Below, piece by piece: positions 61,227-64,000 of a DNA stretch of 64,000 nucleotides. The DNA comes from Scytolyngbya sp. HA4215-MV1 (GTDB lineage Bacteria > Cyanobacteriota > Cyanobacteriia > Leptolyngbyales > Leptolyngbyaceae). The stretch covers positions 434,001-498,000 of the forward strand of contig JAHHIA010000004.1 in assembly GCA_019359045.1 (NCBI GenBank), read 5' to 3'. How positions within the stretch are numbered: position 1 is the first letter of the stretch; every line of letters begins with the position of its first letter. The translations under genes were made by a program, and so were the position numbers. The notes beneath the pieces are model-generated. The model was not told where the DNA came from and did no database searches. It saw only the letters and a program-made list of their open reading frames with translations.

Positions 61227-61991
61227 TCAGGCCATCACCATACCGCCATCCACATTGAGCACCTGCCCAGTGATGTAAGCCGCTGCGGGATCAGCTGCCA
61301 AAAAGCGGATTGCTCCGGCTACATCTTCGGGCTGCCCATAGCGCCCCAAAGGAATTTGCTTCAGGATGGGCTCGGCATTTAACTCGCTGGTCATGTCAGT
61401 AGCGATGAAACCAGGTGCCACAGCATTCACAGTGATGCTACGGGTTGCTAACTCGCGAGCAACCGTGCGGGTAAAGCCAATGACCCCCGCTTTGGCAGCG
61501 CTGTAGTTTGCCTGTCCTGCGTTCCCCACCTGTCCCGACACCGAAGTGATATTGATAATGCGCCCAGACTTTTGCTTCAGCATAATTTTGCTGGCAGCGC
61601 GGGTGCAAAGAAAGACCCCGGTCAGGTTTAGGTCAATCACAGCTTGCCAATCTTCTATTTTCATCCGCAGTAGTAGGGTATCGCGAGTAATCCCGGCATT
61701 GTTCACCAGAATATCTACTCGTCCCCATTTCTCTAACGTTGCTGAAAACAGACTCTCAACTTGTTCAGCTTTTGCGACGTTGGCAGCCACACAAATCGCT
61801 TCGCCCCCAGCACTGGTAATTTCTTCAGCAATTTTCTCGGCTGCACCACTGGAACTGGCATAGTTAATGACGACTTTTGCGCCTTCCGCTGCCAATGCTA
61901 GGACGGTTGCCCGACCAATGCCCCGTGAGCCACCGGTGACGATCGCCACCTGTCCTTTGAGTTTTTGCAGGGCTTCTGGCAGTTGTTCCAT
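61227..61991 (-). CDS. fabG: 3-oxoacyl-ACP reductase
   Basis: 254 aa from the ATG at 61991, with AGAGG about ten bases upstream; an in-frame TTG at 62012 is less likely. It reduces 3-oxoacyl-ACP with NADPH in fatty-acid elongation. The SDR features are complete: TGGSRGIGRA cofactor loop, NNAG (LVNNAGITRDTLLLRM), catalytic Ser in ITSVSGQVGNAGQ, YSAAK, and the C-terminal TGQVLNVDGGMVM. RDTLLLRM is typical of true FabG. It stands 113 bp downstream of the SirB1-like gene on the same strand. Confidence 0.95.
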   Translation of the reverse strand: MEQLPEALQKLKGQVAIVTGGSRGIGRATVLALAAEGAKVVINYASSSGAAEKIAEEITSAGGEAICVAANVAKAEQVESLFSATLEKWGRVDILVNNAGITRDTLLLRMKIEDWQAVIDLNLTGVFLCTRAASKIMLKQKSGRIINITSVSGQVGNAGQANYSAAKAGVIGFTRTVARELATRSITVNAVAPGFIATDMTSELNAEPILKQIPLGRYGQPEDVAGAIRFLAADPAAAYITGQVLNVDGGMVMA

Positions 61992-62104
61992 ATCAACGAA
62001 AACCTCTATCAATGTAGCTTTCTCATCATAAATCGTGTTGGGGAGCAGAGCGTTGAGAATTAGCGATGGGGGATGGGAGATGGGTGTTTTTCGGCTCCTG
62101 ACTC

Positions 62105-62926
62105 CTACTGCGGCTCCATCTGCTCTAACAACTGACGGATTACAGGTTTGTCTTCGGCGGTAGGCATCAGTGTCAGATAAGTTTCGAGATCTTGGCGAGC
62201 CTGGTTCCAGTGATTGAGGCGAAAGTGCAGAATGCCCCGATCTCGCAGCTCTAGCGGGGCATTGGGCACCGTGAGCAGGATACGATCGAGGGTGGCGAGT
62301 GCTCGTGGAAAATCGCCCCGATTGAAATAAATCGCTTTTAAGTTTGCCAGCATGCGGATGAGGAATTGCCGCGGTGTCACGATCTGCAAGAACTCAGGCT
62401 TGAGCGCTACGGGACGACCATACACTTCGGTCAGCCTTTCTTGACAATCTTCGGGAAATAGCACTTCTCCCTGGTTGAAGGGATCTACAAAAATTTCCAT
62501 CTCTGCCACATTGGGGCGGATGAGGAAGTGTCCGGGCATACCGATGCCCACCATGGGAAAGTCGATACGGCGGGCAACTTCCAGGTACACCAGCGAGAGC
62601 GAGATAGGAATCCCTGTGCGACGATCGATCACCTCGTTCAAAAAACTATTGCGCGGATCGTAGTAATTTTCTTGATTTCCCTGAAAGCCGAGATCCTCGT
62701 ACAGGTAGCGATTGATCACTTGAATCACTCGCAAGGGATAAGACACGGGGGGGAGCCGTTCTTGCAGTTCAGCTGCCATGGTATCCAGGCTGTTGAGATA
62801 TTCTTCAACATCCAGATTGGGATATTCACTCAAACCCATGTAAAGTGCAGCTTTTGCTAGATCAATTTGGGGATCTGGCTGAAGCACTTCCTGGGCAAAG
62901 AGCTGTTGTGCTTGTAAATCATCCAT
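62105..62926 (-). CDS. SirB1/transglutaminase-like protein with TPR end
   Basis: 273 aa. The transglutaminase-like N-terminal domain (about 20-180) has YYDPRNSFLNEVIDRRTGIP, ISLSLVYLEVARRI and GIGMPGHFLIRP. The His and Asp positions of the fold are in PGHFL and FVDPF; the nucleophilic Cys is absent (Ser-Leu-Ser at that place), as in most SirB1 relatives. The C-terminal about 80 residues contain one or two TPR-like helix pairs (FNRGDFPRALATLDRILL). It is unlikely to be an active transglutaminase; a protein-interaction role is more plausible. It starts 5 bp after the cyclic-nucleotide-binding gene's stop, so the two are coupled. Confidence 0.88.
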   Translation of the reverse strand: MDDLQAQQLFAQEVLQPDPQIDLAKAALYMGLSEYPNLDVEEYLNSLDTMAAELQERLPPVSYPLRVIQVINRYLYEDLGFQGNQENYYDPRNSFLNEVIDRRTGIPISLSLVYLEVARRIDFPMVGIGMPGHFLIRPNVAEMEIFVDPFNQGEVLFPEDCQERLTEVYGRPVALKPEFLQIVTPRQFLIRMLANLKAIYFNRGDFPRALATLDRILLTVPNAPLELRDRGILHFRLNHWNQARQDLETYLTLMPTAEDKPVIRQLLEQMEPQ

Positions 62927-62931
62927 GCTGA

Positions 62932-63474
62932 TTAGCGGACCTGCCGCAAGGTATTCAAGAGCCAGTCCAGTTTGGCTTTTGCCAGTTCTAAGCTGGCAAG
63001 TAGCTGGGGATTGTCGCTATCTGCATTGGGGTCTTGTTCAGTCTGGTTGCCTCTGCTGTAGCCAAAACGGCTGACCGTGCCGCGTAAGCGATCGGAAAGA
63101 AAAATAGCGATCGCATGATAAAAGTGAGACGCAAAGGCGGTGTCTTGAGAGAGCTTTGCAGCCAATTGGGGACGGGGAATTGCCCAGACCAGTGAATCTT
63201 CCAAGGCTTTGACCGTTGCAGAGGGGGGTCGAGAATCGACGAACGACATTTCTCCCACCACTTCACCACTTTCCAGGCGAGCCAGTTCTTCGTCGCCCAA
63301 TGCCTCGGCAAATACGGTGAAGGTGCCTTCCAAAATGATATAGAGAGCATTGGTTGGTTCTCCTTCCCGAATTAGCATCCCACCTGCCGGAATCTCCTTT
63401 TTCTTCCCCTCCGAAATCAGCCAATTGAAGTCGCGATCGCTCAACTCTGCCAGGATGTAGAGTGCTTTTTTCAT
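62932..63474 (-). CDS. cyclic nucleotide-binding domain protein
   Basis: 180 aa. A single CRP-type effector domain (about 15-130): IPAGGMLIREGEPTNALYII, LEGTFTVFAE, ESGEVVGEMSFVDSRPPSAT with the phosphate-binding cassette GEMSFVDSRPPSATV. The Arg and Glu that bind cyclic phosphate and ribose are in place. No DNA-binding helix-turn-helix follows; the end is a helix (LELAKAKLDWLLNTL). It may be a stand-alone cAMP/cGMP sensor that controls a partner. The SD is excellent (GGAGGTGA). It is likely cotranscribed with the SirB1-like gene. Confidence 0.92.
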   Translation of the reverse strand: MKKALYILAELSDRDFNWLISEGKKKEIPAGGMLIREGEPTNALYIILEGTFTVFAEALGDEELARLESGEVVGEMSFVDSRPPSATVKALEDSLVWAIPRPQLAAKLSQDTAFASHFYHAIAIFLSDRLRGTVSRFGYSRGNQTEQDPNADSDNPQLLASLELAKAKLDWLLNTLRQVR

Positions 63475-63594
63475 CTTCGCTCACCTCCAATCTAAAGCCC
63501 ACTGGAAAAACAAATCAGCGATGCACCATCAAGCTCAGTCTTGGTCGAAAGTCAGTTTTGGTCGAAAGAACGATTGTATCCTCAGTCAGCATCA

Positions 63595-64000
63595 TCATTT
63601 GTGAGAATAATCATTGCCTGAACCATATTGCCATGCTTCGACCTGACGGTTCAGGTAATATGGCTGCGCGGCAGCAGTTTTGTTCCATCGAGCAACCAGA
63701 CGTTTGCCCAGTGGATAAAGTAGCGTGTATCCCGCTAGATTGACATAGTGAACTGTCCAATCCAATAGAGCGGGCAATCCCACTTGGGGAATCACATTCA
63801 CCACTAGCCCTGGATGCGTTACCGCAGTCCGCATCAACGTCTTGAATAGCCCCGGAAACTGCACTACATCCTGAAGAAAGGGTTTCAGAACGGGATCACC
63901 CAATTGCACCATTTCCTGGAACACCCCAGTCAAGAGGTCATTGATCTGATTCGGTGCGATTTTTTGATTGACTCCCACACTCATGGCCCGCTGAAATAGC
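63595..64000 (-). CDS. C-terminal part of a probable CruP-like FAD-dependent protein
   Basis: The frame is open to the right window edge (LFQRAMSVGVNQ...), so only the last 134 codons are visible. PNQINDLLTGVFQEMVQLGD, LKPFLQDVVQFPGL, VIPQVGLPALLDWTVHYVNL and GYTLLYPLGKRL are reminiscent of the C-terminal end of the CruA/CruP lycopene-cyclase-type flavoproteins. I base this on memory of the family's tail; the FAD-binding half is out of the window. An alternative is another FAD-dependent oxidoreductase of cyanobacteria. It is followed downstream, across 120 bp, by the cyclic-nucleotide-binding gene on the same strand. Confidence 0.5.
   Translation of the reverse strand, partial: LFQRAMSVGVNQKIAPNQINDLLTGVFQEMVQLGDPVLKPFLQDVVQFPGLFKTLMRTAVTHPGLVVNVIPQVGLPALLDWTVHYVNLAGYTLLYPLGKRLVARWNKTAAAQPYYLNRQVEAWQYGSGNDYSHK

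Overview
The window looks like a chromosomal segment of a filamentous-type cyanobacterium (Leptolyngbya/Oscillatoriales-like; exact genus not determinable from the sequence). Evidence: many HIP1-type GCGATCGC octamers, a biliverdin-type phytochrome, heme oxygenase HO1, tocopherol cyclase, a two-partner-secretion adhesin, heptanucleotide repeats of the cyanobacterial STRR type, and PAS/GAF-rich hybrid histidine kinases.

Region 1 (1-24.5 kb, minus strand) is a very long signalling gene run. It begins with a bacteriophytochrome kinase, followed by an Rcp1-type response regulator, three giant PAS/GAF hybrid kinases (1812, 1441 and 1460 aa), a compact REC-kinase, a FecR-CHASE2 kinase pair, and a Cache/HAMP kinase that runs off the window. 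Spacing is mostly a few bases or an overlap. Five of the kinases share the same catalytic block and the same ~60-residue C-terminal tail, but have different sensors. Divergent from the phytochrome (24.85 kb, plus) is a REC-wHTH-Hpt-REC-REC-GGDEF protein plus a single REC protein. The hybrid kinases carry no Hpt domain and the divergent protein does, so the two sides may form one phosphorelay.

Region 2 (27.8-36.5 kb) holds msrB, ho1 (biliverdin supply), a COG0523/CobW GTPase, ugd plus a UDP-glucuronate decarboxylase (UDP-glucose to UDP-xylose), lepA, and a small RHH-like protein. lepA and the small gene lie between two ~90-bp inverted copies of a repeat element.

Region 3 (36.8-49.6 kb) contains a PAS-GAF histidine kinase, a 2199-aa secreted haemagglutinin-type protein that ends in a CHAT (caspase-like) domain, a cyanobacterial exported protein of unknown role, and a PAS-GAF-GGDEF-EAL protein.

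Region 4 (49.6-64 kb) is mostly housekeeping: pheS, surE, a metallo-beta-lactamase-fold hydrolase, a WD40 propeller, tocopherol cyclase, a peptide-type ABC binding protein with hisH, a C15-like peptidase, a DUF3370 protein, fabG, a SirB1/TPR protein, a cyclic-nucleotide-binding protein, and the end of a probable CruP-like gene. Between 55.1 and 56.3 kb are two decaying minus-strand genes, one apparently interrupted by a ~95-bp MITE. No tRNA, rRNA or CRISPR array was seen.
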